In this document: one piece after another, positions 22,399 through 33,900 of the stretch
Position numbering within the stretch: position 1 is the first letter of the stretch
Layout of the letters: each line of letters begins with the position of its first letter
NCBI RefSeq assembly: GCF_932276165.1
Contig: NC_063988.1
Location: 1,922,001 to 1,986,000, forward strand
Length of the DNA: 64,000 nucleotides
Direction: 5' to 3'
DNA from: Plutella xylostella
Lineage: Eukaryota; Arthropoda; Insecta; Lepidoptera; Plutellidae
Notes under the pieces: generated by a model
What the model was told of the DNA's origin: nothing
The model's database searches: none
Seen by the model: only the letters and a program-made list of their open reading frames with translations
Translations under genes and position numbers: made by a program

Positions 22399-23245
22399 TG
22401 GCACTAAGACTGATAGAATTATGTAAAAAAAAACAGTTGGGCCCTTTGTTTAAATTCAAGTAGGGTAAGTATGAAGTTGCGTATGAAATAAAATATAATG
22501 CGGTCGTCGAATTTACGCTACTTTTTTTTCATTATTCAACAGATTAGTCTATAGTTGTTTTCTATTTAGGTTTTGAAAAATAATGATCTATTTTCTAAGG
22601 TAGTGCTATAATTTTATTTGTATTAAAATTTAGACACCTATTTCAGTATAATGTAGACATCCCGGGTTAAAATTTATAATACCTAGAGTATTTCTTCATA
22701 AATAACAAATATTTAATCTTTTGGTTTTTCGTTTTGTTTTAGTAAATAATAAATAAGTTTACTTAATTAGGTAAATACTTATAAAAATTGGTTTTCTATA
22801 AATTGGTGTGGTTAAACAATGTTTGCTTATGTTTATAAATTATAATATTAATAATGTAAAGAAAAATATATTACCCTGTGCCTTGCAAGGTCAATGTAGT
22901 TAATTTTATCTGTAAACACAATAAATATTTTTGAATATATGAATTAAGTTAACAATACAATAGTTTGAAATTGTGTCATTTTAAATATTTAAAATTTTTG
23001 GTAAGTATTAATGTAAATATTTTGTAATTACAGATGTGAGACGTATTAAAAATACACTTAATAGATTGTAATAATTTTAAATAAATACATTACGTATTAT
23101 GTAGTCTGAGCCTATCTGAAACCTAGTTAAACATTGGGAGATATGGCGTTTCGACTTTCTCCGTGTTCGGCATCATAAGGGTCACAGTGACAGTTAAATA
23201 GAGTCCATTTTTCTCTCCACCTTTAATTTGCAAGGTGCGGGTGCC

Positions 23246-23280
23246 TATATAAATAGAGTGAGTCGCCCGCGCGCCTCAGT
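23246..23280 (+). promoter_or_regulatory. TATA plus TCAGT initiator in the left end of the 4.6-kb element
   Basis: TATATAAA (23246-23253) is 32 nt before the A of TCAGT (23276-23280), the arthropod initiator consensus. The same 140 bp occurs inverted at 27757-27900, so both copies point into the element. Confidence 0.65.
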
Positions 23281-23994
23281 TGGTTTTTGATTTTTGAAGT
23301 GAACACTTCGGCAAAATGGCTCAATGTAGCCACGGTTCTCGTCGGCTTCGCTCCGACGGGGAAAAATATAATATTGAATTTGCGGAGTCCTCGCTGCCGG
23401 GAGCTGTAGCGTGATGCGGACCAGGCGGCGCGGGGCCTGCCGGCTGCTGCGCACGCAGCCATTGCTGAGGATTTCGCAACGAAGGTTTGAGTTGATAAGC
23501 CGTGAGTAAAATGCTATTATTTACTGCTTTAAGCTCAGCCACTGGTCATAATGCTCCGGCGCTTGGGGTTTTTATCCCACGCAGTAGGGTCCGATTCAAT
23601 AGTCGTGGTGATGATTGATCACATATTCCGGTCCTACTAGTGGCGCTTGAGCTAGATACTTACATTAATGACCGCTTTAAGTAAAGCATATGTTAATTTT
23701 ATACAGGAAAAAATAATAAAAATATATTTTTCTACCCTCAATTTCTAATATTTTTAGAAAACAGTTGATAAAAACTTTGCTATTACAATAATGCACTTGA
23801 TTATAGCTTATGTAAGGCTTTACAAACAGGAGCTTTCCAGGAACGTCATAGGATTTTTTACAGGAAGCACGTGGCTCCGAGTTTCAGTATGTTGGGACAT
23901 TGTGGCATGTGCGGCGAGTAATGTGATCCGCCGGTACCTACCCGCTGAGGGTAGGCAGGCCGATTCGGTGAAATTGAAGTTTCGTGTAACCTGC

Positions 23995-24385
23995 ACCCGG
24001 CCCTGTGCTCCTGCTTTGGCCGCCGTCTTGTGGCACCTGCATCGCAGCGTACACCCGGCCCTGCGCTCCTGCCCTGGCCACCGGTTCGTGCCACCTGCAT
24101 CGCAGCATACACCCGGCCCTGTGCTCCTGCGCTGGCCGCCGTCTCGTGCCACCTGCATCGCAGCGTACACCCGGTCCTGGCCCTGGCCACCGGTTTGTGG
24201 TACCTGCATCGCTGCATAGACCCAGCCATGCACTCCTGCCCTGGCGGCTGTACACCCGGTCCTGGCCCTGGCCACCGGTTTGTGCTACCTGCATCGCTGC
24301 ATAGACCCAGCCATGCACTTCTGCCCTGGCGGCTGTGTTGTCCCACCTGCATCGCTGCGCACACCTGGCACTCCTGTTCTGGTTG
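23995..24385. repeat. 58-bp minisatellite, about seven units
   Basis: Units start 'acccggccctg.gctcctgc' at 23995, 24053, 24111 and 24169 (period 58), then 24220 (51 bp later), with further shorter units. Each has 'acctgcatcgc.gc'. Long open frames occur on both strands because the GC-rich units lack stop codons; I do not regard them as genes. Confidence 0.9.
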
Positions 24386-27300
24386 CCAGATCCAAACGCC
24401 CCCTGTCTGGGAAGAGATTTTATGCTCAGCGGAACCGCCTGCACTATTGCTAGTACGGTCATCATCATCATCAGCCATCATTATGAGTGACTTATTTAGA
24501 AGGTATCGAGTAACGTGCGCTATTCATCAGTGATTTTGGCATATGCAGACGAACGTTTACTGCCAAGGTTGGTCATGTTAGCCATACAAGGGCACACCAA
24601 GGAAGCCTGAGTAACCACCTGCAGTCGCCGTAGCCGCATCGGCATGGCTGACGACAAATCGGGTAACGTGCACCGCTTCTAAAAGTGTTATAGCACTTCA
24701 ATTTGATGCCTCCGCTGAGGTAGGGTATTCTATTAAAGCAGCTTTCTTCTGAACTGCCCAAAGTGACCTGTAGACTGCTCCTGGGGATAGTTGTGCAATC
24801 AATTTTTTATTTCAATGTCTCTGCTGAAGAAACTGTCTAATGCAGCTTTTGTTCTAAACTGCCTTTAGATCATTGGACTGCTCATGGGAATGGTGACGCA
24901 CGGTAAGTAGGAGCGTTACTCTATACTGATGAGAAACGAACGAACGAGAGCTGTCGTGCAATCGGCACGTTTAATACATACAAACAGATAGAGCGGCTCG
25001 CGCCGCAGTGCACTGAAAGTTCGTTTTTCGTCATATAAAGTGACCCCCCAGACACTATCTTAAGTGTCATGACACATCGGCAGATTCCAGCTTTGAGTCT
25101 TTTCTTTTCTCGGCTGTGAGCAAAGTGAATCCCACCGGCGAGTGTTCAACCTAAAAGCACTGAGCTAATTCCTGATTTCGTGAAAGTCGCTGTTGCTATA
25201 CCATACCGCTTCACAAGTTACCGAATTTATTATGATCCTACTGTCGGGTGATCATGATCGGAGTGTCATCGCGGTTTCTGAGTGGCACCATATTAGCTGT
25301 CTTCCTTATGTCCCAGTGATTGTGAGTGTGTATCCGAGCTCTTTGTTGAAAAATGCGTGAACCTCCTACGCAGCAGCTGTCTACTAGTTGTGTATCGAAT
25401 AAATCGAGTAACGGTGCTCTTGCACGAGACGACTACCTTTTGGTAAAATTATAACTTCCACTATTCTGGGAACATGCATATACCTACTGTGTACTGTGTA
25501 TCACATCACGTGTAGCCGCAGCCCTACTCAATGTACGGGGCTAGATAATAAACAATGGCAGTCGTCATTAAATTTCTATGAATTTCGAAGGTCATCATTT
25601 GGAGCACAATCCAAAGGGTGAAAGTACCTATTCATGCCTAAACGGCTTCTCTAATGAAAATGTATTTTTAATTCGATTCTGGCGCAAACGTTTCATAACT
25701 ATTTTTCAACACTGTATCTGCTGAAACTACTTAGACTGACTGGTTAAGATGTAGACGTGCCGTTTTCACAATTCCATTTTGAGTAATCCTCAACTGTTTT
25801 ATGGATCTTTCAGTTAGTTACGTAACTAGTTACCAAGTAAAAAATTACTTGTGTCATGCTCGTACTCGCATCTCATTTAGGAGCTCTCTGACCTCTAGCT
25901 GAAGGCTAAAACTGGTATATATATCTACTAAGCTAGTACAGAGTTATAACCGGGCAGAGGTGACATGGTAGCTGCTTGATTTATTAGAGTTTGCTGAAAA
26001 CTTTCTAAATAAGTAATAATTATTAGTCATAATATTAACTCTTAGCAGTTCTTTCAGAATGCAATACCAGGTCGCTGAAGTAGGTAACCTTCCTTAGCTG
26101 GACAACAACAAGCCTTTTTGTTTTAAAGAGTGTCACAGTTATTCGCCGTTCCACTGTCATATCGATGTCCAAGGACTTTTTCTTGGGTATAGCTAACTAC
26201 CTAAGTTTACCTATAGATAGCCGCAAGCTATCTGCTGTTGGCGAACTGTCAGTTCTGATTGATAAGTCAGGCTCGAGGTGGCTCGTCCAACTGTCCATGT
26301 TCCCGCCACGATGATTGTTGCTTCCACAGATTAGAGAGTCTATGTTGGCTGTCGTTGCATCAGGTCTGATCAGGTACAACTAACATCTTTACGTACCATC
26401 TTTATTTAATCGTGCTATTTTATTTTGTTTTATCTAGGTTGACTTAATGGTTTCAAAATCGAACCTACAACAATGTAAGTAGGTACCTACCTACGTACCT
26501 TTGAAGTTGCAACAAGGCGAAGCCTTAAGGTTTTGGCCGAGACCTGCCCTTAGTGTTGACGAACATACCTAAAGGTGACCTTGTTAATGTTTTTCATATG
26601 AAGTACTGAACATTTTACTTATCCTGGTGGCATGACTGATCATTTACTTACGCAGCTAAGACATGTTAGCCGGGTTTCATTTGTCAACTATTACAATTGT
26701 TATTGTTGTGTTAATCAATCTTTATTAATTGATGTCATCTACCAAGGAATGCTGCCAGAGCTCATAATATTCACACATGATGATACAGAATGATAGTAGC
26801 CCACAAAATCAGTGCAAAGGTTTATAAAATAACTTTCCTTCCTAGTAGGACTGCACAGGAACTCGTTAACCGCCGAGTTAGTTAGAATACAAAATTAGAC
26901 TGTGTGTTAGTTGTCAATCTAGAATATATTGACCTGCATCATGTTTTGAAAAACTGAATACTTAGTTATCCGCCAGTGTCACAGCCTTCATCTAATCTTT
27001 TCCAGTAGCTGATGAGGCTGAGATATTTAGTAAAATTATCTTCCCTTCAAGCACCACTCCTCGTTCCAAGGACTAGATGCCGCGCCAGGTGTTGCAGGCC
27101 GTGTCGTCGTACGGGGCTGACTGAGCAGGTCCTCGAGGCTCCAGGCTCGGCTGCTGCATTTCTGAGGTCAGTCCAGAATTACATACCCTAGTCAGCATGT
27201 GCTGACCTGAGCCCCAGCGGCCTGGATCGATATTCTACATTTTACAGCTTTTAAATATTGTTGCAAAGTATTTCACTGGTTCCATCCATTCGGCTAGTGT

Positions 27301-27671
27301 ATGTTAAAAATATTGCCTTGACAATAACAAGATTTTGATCAATAATTACTTATAAGTATTGCTTTCGAAGAGGCACTGTGTGTGTCCATATGTATAAATA
27401 CCTACCTATATGTATAGGTACATACCTTCCATAACTTTCTGACAAGTCAGGAATAATAAGGAAGTACTTAAGTCTTATGTATACTTATACCTTTCTTTTT
27501 AGTATATCTATTACCTAGAAATCTATGCATTATAAATTTATAGATTCAAATATTTATCTACTGATATACTCATCAGTAGCTTATGGGTCACAGTTGGTTT
27601 TCTCTCCACCATGCGATAATAAACACATCTCACAATGTTTAACTAGGTTTCAGATAGGCTCAGACTACATA

Positions 27672-27973
27672 ATAGACGCATTTTTCCTGAAATAAAAATG
27701 ACATATTATGTATCTAGCCTATCTGAAACCTAGTCATTTCTGCATGGTGATATTACAACTGAGGCGCGCGGGCGACTCACTCTATTTATATAGGCACCCG
27801 CACCTTGCAAATTAAAGGTGGAGAGAAAAATGGACTCTATTTAACTGTCACTGTGACCCTTATGATGCCGAACACGGAGAAAGTCGAAACGCCATATCTC
27901 CCAATGTTTAACTAGGTTTCAGATAGGCTAGATACATAATATGTCATTTTTATTTCAGGAAAAATGCGTCTAT
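27672..27973. mobile_element. Short derivative of the 4.6-kb element, with 63-bp inverted ends
   Basis: Perfect 63-bp inverted repeats begin 'atagacgcatttttcctgaa' and include 'gcctatctgaaacctagt', which is also in the ends of the large element. The interior (27757-27900) is the promoter segment of 23142-23284 in reverse. It abuts the right end of the large element. Confidence 0.75.
27757..27900 (-). promoter_or_regulatory. Inverted copy of the TATA/TCAGT promoter
   Basis: On the minus strand TATATAAA (27792-27785) is 32 nt before the A of TCAGT (27760). The sequence matches 23142-23284. Confidence 0.65.
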
Positions 27974-30900
27974 TACTAAAGTTTAAAACAAATGGGAGGA
28001 GAATTTTTTAATGGCTAATTATGATATGCGAAGGTACAACTTATACTAATTAAGTAATGTTGAATATGAAAATATGATAGGCTTTCTATTAAAATAAATA
28101 CATTAATATTTTCATTTCTTTTAAAATGTATTCATTGACTAGATATTTTGACTGCATAGTAAGTTAGTAGGTACTTGAAATTTATTGTCTTTTCTTTTTC
28201 TCCAAGCAAATTAATTAATTTAAATCAACTATCTAAATAAATATCGTATATACTGCACTAAATAACATATAACACGATATACAAGGTGTTGTATTGTAGT
28301 TAAAAAATACGTGTTATTAACATAGCAAGCTGAAAGATAAAAGCAGATCGTTTTTTCCCGAGCCATTTTCACCCTTTTAATACCTAAATCTATGTTTATT
28401 AAAACACTCCTTTTTAACAAGTACTCCCCTGTTTATAAAATTTAATCACTGTGCTACTATTGACATTTACGCATTAAAGTAAGAATATAATTATTTTTAT
28501 TTGCTATAATATCTCATTTTATCGTGCTCAAACAGTGATGGAAGAATTTGGTTAGGTATATGTGATAGAATTATTACATGATCGTAACGAGTACATAATT
28601 TCCGTAGTGATAAATGCATGTTGAAGACAAAAATAAAAAGGTGATGAAGTTAGTAATGTATACAAAATGTCCTGTTTGTCGAATTCTACAACAGCGACAA
28701 AATTATCTACTTACCTCTGCATAGTTAATTTAACTTCGAAATAAATACACATAAAAATCGGTGATTATTTTATCTGTTGAACAAAGCAGTAACTTACTTT
28801 TCTATGATTAAATTATTTATTTAATAATTAGAAACACATTATAGCAATTTCAAACACAATAATTCTTCTTTATAAACACATACAACTTTTAAGACCTTAG
28901 CAAACCGTAGAAATTTTATAAGTAATTCACTAATATTTACCCTTTTTAATATAGTATTTTTTTGTTTATAAAATATTAAAATTCCTCCTTAAAGTTTTGT
29001 CGGTAAATTAAATTAGTTTACGGTGCTATATTGAAATTAATAATATTCAGTCCATCAATAATAGCATCGAATAATAAAGTCAAGCGGAGAGATTTTTTTA
29101 AAACAGCTTAGACGTACAATATTTAAAATATGTAGGTACTTATAGTCCCGAAGAAAATGATAATTCGTAAAAAAATATAGTTATTTCCTCTAAGTTTATA
29201 CCTTGTTTCACGGGGAAAGACATCAGACAGAAACCTTATTACATTCGAATAAGTTTTGTTTGTTTCAGATGACTTTCCCCGTGAAATAGAATATAAGAGG
29301 AAATAATAATAATATCTGATTAAAAATAATAATAAAACTCAAAAGAAATTAGAAGCAATCTAAAAAAATCGAACCAATTGCTTATAGTTACTTTGCTGTG
29401 AAATCGTATGTATTAATTTCAATACGGCACTGTATGTAAGTATAATATTTTTTTCGCTTTTACATTAATGAACTACCGCTTGGCTCAACATATGTCAGTC
29501 ATCCTTCTTGCTATGGAAGACTTATAGCCATTTCAACGATTGCAGGGTCACGCGGGCAAAGTGACCAAGTGGGCATTGGTCAAGTGGGCAAAGTAAACTC
29601 TCTTTCTTTGCAAGGGAATTTATTTTCGTAAACGGTGATAATCTTGTTCAATATTTTAAAATCCAAAATACATTAACACAGTCACTTAAATTTACCTCAA
29701 CATAATGGTTTTTACCAACGTGTATTGTTTAAAACATGGTCATATTGCCCGGTAAACCCCCAATTTGTGATTCCACTTGCCTTTATACATTATTTTTACG
29801 AATAAACGACCTTTCATTCGTGTATACGTACCTACAAGAAAAACAGTAGTACTAATACTAGGGTATACTAATATTTATTTAGATATCTCATTATAAAATG
29901 TTGTGGCCACAACCTTCTCTATAAGCGCCAGCAGTTATTTGATCCGAAGATAGCTTAACCATTGATCAAAAATTGTAACCATCAGTTAAAAGCTAACAAA
30001 ACCCATGCAGCTGTCATGCTTGACAGTGACCAATTGCTGAGTTAACAAGGGATCATAACACCGGCCCTAAGTATATTTTATCATCGTTGTTACAACAATT
30101 AAGTAAGTAGGTAGGTATAGTACTGTGTTTTTCAGAAAATGCAAGACTCATTGTATTATTAAAATAACTTTTTTTTTATCAATTGCATAGATACTAATAT
30201 TTATGACTAGTTTACAATTTAACCACTTCTATGTATAGATGGATTCTATTACAGTAAAAATCAACCACAATGTGAGACAGAATAGATATACAGTCGGGCA
30301 ACCTACGTAGATTATACATGGATTGTCATGGATTGAGTAGCTTATTCTAATGAGTTTTTTGAATAAATCATACTAATTCAGTTATGAACTACTTTTCACC
30401 TGCACTCATCAATCGTATAATTTTTTGTTGATCATCTCATCACCCCCTAACAGGCAATCCACGAAGTTGCCAGACTATAGATCATCGTCACATCTGTCTT
30501 AGCATCACATGGGTTTATTAAGTACATAGTAATTTTAACATTTCACTTCTACTAATAAATTCTCTAAAGCAAAACCAAATTGAAACTATTTCATCAAAAT
30601 ATTTCTCCAGTAATCGCAAATTTTAGGATCAATAATTGAGAAATGCCAATTTAATTAAAAAAAAAACACATTAAGTACGTATACACAGCCACCAAGCACA
30701 CTCTAACGGCGAAACAATTAACACTTGAACTTAAAAATGGACACGGACAGGTGGAAATCTGTCTGTCTCTTTCGTTACTTCTATTTCTATATAAGTGTTT
30801 CTTTTCCGCCTAACTTGTGGATGTCTTCGTATCGACACTGGGAGGGGGCAGGGGGGGGCTCGGCGCTCTCCCTCACACGCGCAGGCGGGGTCTCTGCATA
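27974..30900. other. Intergenic and 3' flank of the calmodulin-like gene
   Basis: Very AT-rich. It holds a small foldback MITE at 29194-29292 ('tttcacggggaaagac' with 'gactttccccgtgaaat'). An AATAAA on the minus strand at 30512-30517 is a candidate poly(A) signal for the calmodulin-like gene, giving a 3' UTR of about 400 nt. Confidence 0.5.
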
Positions 30901-30932
30901 CTAGTTCTTCGATGTCAGTATTGTCACGAACT
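30901..30932 (-). CDS. Calmodulin-like, last coding exon
   Basis: AG completes the Glu at position 12 of EF-hand 4, then FVTILTSKN and TAG (30903-30901). The acceptor is AATTCCAG. This exon is too short to be found as an ORF; it was placed by phase and by the conserved calmodulin C-terminus. Confidence 0.88.
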
Positions 30933-33900
30933 CTGGAATTGGGAAATTAATCCATGGTTAGTGGTGAATTGGCCTCTAGTGAAAAAGGTTTATGGAAGTC
31001 CTAAATCAAGGAGATTTTTGCTACTTTTTAGAAAGATCTATTCAAGAGAAACCCACACTCGCAAGCTTAGCGTGGGACGCCCTCCGGCTACTAGACCGAC
31101 GTCCTTAGACAAGCGACCGCGGTAGTGGCTGAATGTGAAAGGCCGAAACCTAAATCGATCAGAAGATTATTGCAGGCTGATGATGACCTAGGTAGGTACC
31201 TACCTACATCATGATCAGCAGTAGGTACAGCTTTGCATCCATATAGGCACAGACTTTTACAACCTAAAGTACGTTCAGATATAGTATACATATACTAAGC
31301 AACCTAATTCCGTGGTTTAATAGTTTTCTAGCGTGTGCTTGGATGCTTAACAGCTAACAACAGCAATGACCTTAGAGAGTCATTGTACGATGTACGTATC
31401 AACACCTTGTATAATGTACCGACCGTCGTAGTTGACCATGCCGTCCCCGTCCAGGTCGGCCTCGCGGATCATGTCGTCCACCTCCTCCTCGCTGAGCCGC
31501 TCGCCCAGGTTCGTCATCACGTGCCGCAGCTCCACTGATGATATCAGCCCGTCGTCTCTATTCTATTCTATTATTAAGGGGGTTGAAGCTCCTGGCTCTC
31601 TCGAGAGGAACCTTTGTGCATTTCTTCCTTATTTCAGCTCAGCCAGCCTAGCTTTAATTGGAGCATCAAACCTGATTGTTGAGGACGTCTCATTCTAAGA
31701 AACTTTTCATATTCTCCAGGAACAAAACTGGCTAAGAATTGCTTACCTCCTCTAGGAAGTAGACCGAAAACTATTTTTGCTCCATGTCCAAAACTCCCCG
31801 TACTGTAAAGCTGTGGCTCTTTGGTTTTAAAGCAGTGGCATAAACTCTGTATGGTCTACCCACCGTCGTAGTTGACCATGCCGTCGCCGTCCAGGTCGGC
31901 CTCGCGGATCATGTCGTCCACCTCCTCCTCGCTGAGCCGCTCGCCCAGGTTCGTCATCACGTGCCGCAGCTCCACTGACGATATCAGACCGTCGTTGTTC
32001 TTGTCGAATACCCTGGAATGAGGGAGTAGTGGTTTGGTGAGTGGAGGGAGAATATGAGGTAGGTTTGTATGTTGAAGCCGAGTATGCGTAAAATATTTTA
32101 TATTATTGGATTGAGACGGTGCAAAACCCTGTGGTTCTAGAAGAGCAAAGACGGAGAAGAACAAGGAGACCACTGTTTAGTAGGAAAAGTTTAGAATATC
32201 ATCATCCGCAGCGTAGTCCTCCGCTGACAGGATTATAGAGAGTTATTATATAACAGTATTTCCAACATCATGCTCACCCAGTCCTTATGGGCAACATGAT
32301 TCAATCACGTAATGTTTGCCTGTTATATTATATACGATGGCGAAAATGTATTTACTGTAATTGTGAAACTAACATAGCTCAACTTAGGTTTCATCGTCAT
32401 CATCGTCAGGCAATTATTCATGTCTTGTACGGTATGACATTATGCATGAATCCAAATATCTACAGGGTGTTGCAAAAAAGGTATACTAAGCCGGAAGGGG
32501 GTGACACAGGAAAAAAAGTGGTCATTTGGAACCACTTTTGTTCTACGAGTTTTGGAAGTTTGCTTTTAAATACCTGAAAGCCTCTCTAAGCTCGTGCTCG
32601 CCGTCGGCGCCCCTCATCTTCTTGCTCATCATTTGCAGGAACTCGTTGAACTCGATGGTGCCGTTGCCGTCCTGGTCCACCTCCTTCACCATGTCGCGCA
32701 GCTCCGTCTCTGGAAGTTGAGGAGTTTATCTGTGTTACTATTACTATAAACAAAAACTTATTTAATCGATGATTAAATCCAAATTTAACACATTTTAGGT
32801 CTAGTTTTATCATACTCCCTTAGATCATTAATACCAATGTTACATCATAACAAGGGATTACTTGTTGACTTTTTGAATTATCTGTCAAGAATTTAAGATG
32901 GACACTTACAATGTAACAGTGGGTGTTAACGATATAAGAGGCTATGGTGAAACTAGGCCTGAAGGCGTTTGATATCTAACTGACAACGTTCGCAACGAAT
33001 AATCGTTTAGCGTCGGTCTAACTTTTGATTCTTACCATTGCCCTGTACCTATGAGTTTAATTAAATGTCTTCAGCTGTGTCATAATTTTCATAATCCTAC
33101 AAATATAGTACGAATTTTATACCCATGAAAGTTTGTAGGTAAGTATGGATAAAGTTTTCTTAATCTTTCAAGGGAAAACTTTAATCAGAATATCACTATT
33201 CTACTTTCTTATAGTTCATCCTATAAGTAAGTATAGTATTTTTTGTAGGCTACGTTTGTTGACATAAAACCTGTGCACCTCTCTATTTTTATTTCGGTGC
33301 GAAGGTAAAAATAATATAAAAATACGGTAAATCCCAGGTTTGTCTACAAAATCAGGATATTTGATACTATCTTTAAGGTACTATGCATCATACGTAAAAT
33401 TCTAAAATATACGTAGTAGGTACTGAATAGGTATCTATCACTATCTCTATAATTGAGAAAAAAAGTTTTGAATGAGAATTTGAGCAATAATCCTGTTATT
33501 TTTAATGATTGAATAATGTCTTTCTGAAACCTTAGACTTAGGGTCTGTTTCACAATGTCTGGTTAGTGGCTACCTGACGGATAAAATACATGCTGTCACT
33601 CTCTGTTATTATTTTTTAGACAGTGACAGCATGTATTTTATCCGACAGGTAGCGACTAAGGCCTGGGTCTCCTATTTTATGCTATATGCGGCGTCCGACT
33701 TTGACATTTATAAACGTTTTGATCAACGTCCTACGGGCTACCTACGGCGTCTACGCGCCAACGTCGGCGTGTGAGGGAGACCGCATCAGTACATTTCTAT
33801 AGTGAGCATCGTGACGCGGCCTACGGCGTGACGCTGGACGCGACCTACGGCGTAAATAGGAGACCAAGGCCTAACCAGACATTGTGAAACAGGGGCTTAA

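Larger units (their letters stand above)
19863..23094. other. Intergenic DNA
   Basis: AT-rich, with small foldback MITEs at 20384-20521, 20551-20671 and 22257-22398 and a LINE 3' tail at 21690-21725. A possible signal-peptide exon at 21102-21147 is the only coding hint. Confidence 0.5.
23095..27674. mobile_element. Large TIR element (4.6 kb) with internal promoter and minisatellite
   Basis: Inverted ends beginning TATTATGTAGTCTGAGCC (23095 forward; 27674 reverse) are identical for about 42 bp and continue similar. Just inside the left end is a TATA/initiator promoter, followed by a GC-rich exon-like stretch that ends at a GTGAGT donor near 23501. A 58-bp minisatellite follows at 23995-24385. 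I find no transposase or other recognisable ORF, so it looks non-autonomous. The target duplication could not be identified. A composite of two nested elements is an alternative reading. Confidence 0.55.

Noticed and set aside
23858..24533. Long overlapping ORFs on both strands (up to 207 codons)
   Set aside because: They lie over the 58-bp GC-rich minisatellite, which simply lacks stop codons. The repeat period is not a multiple of three and no domain is seen.
23142..27900. LTR retrotransposon bounded by 23142-23284 and 27757-27900
   Set aside because: The two copies are inverted, not direct, and there is no primer binding site or gag/pol between them.
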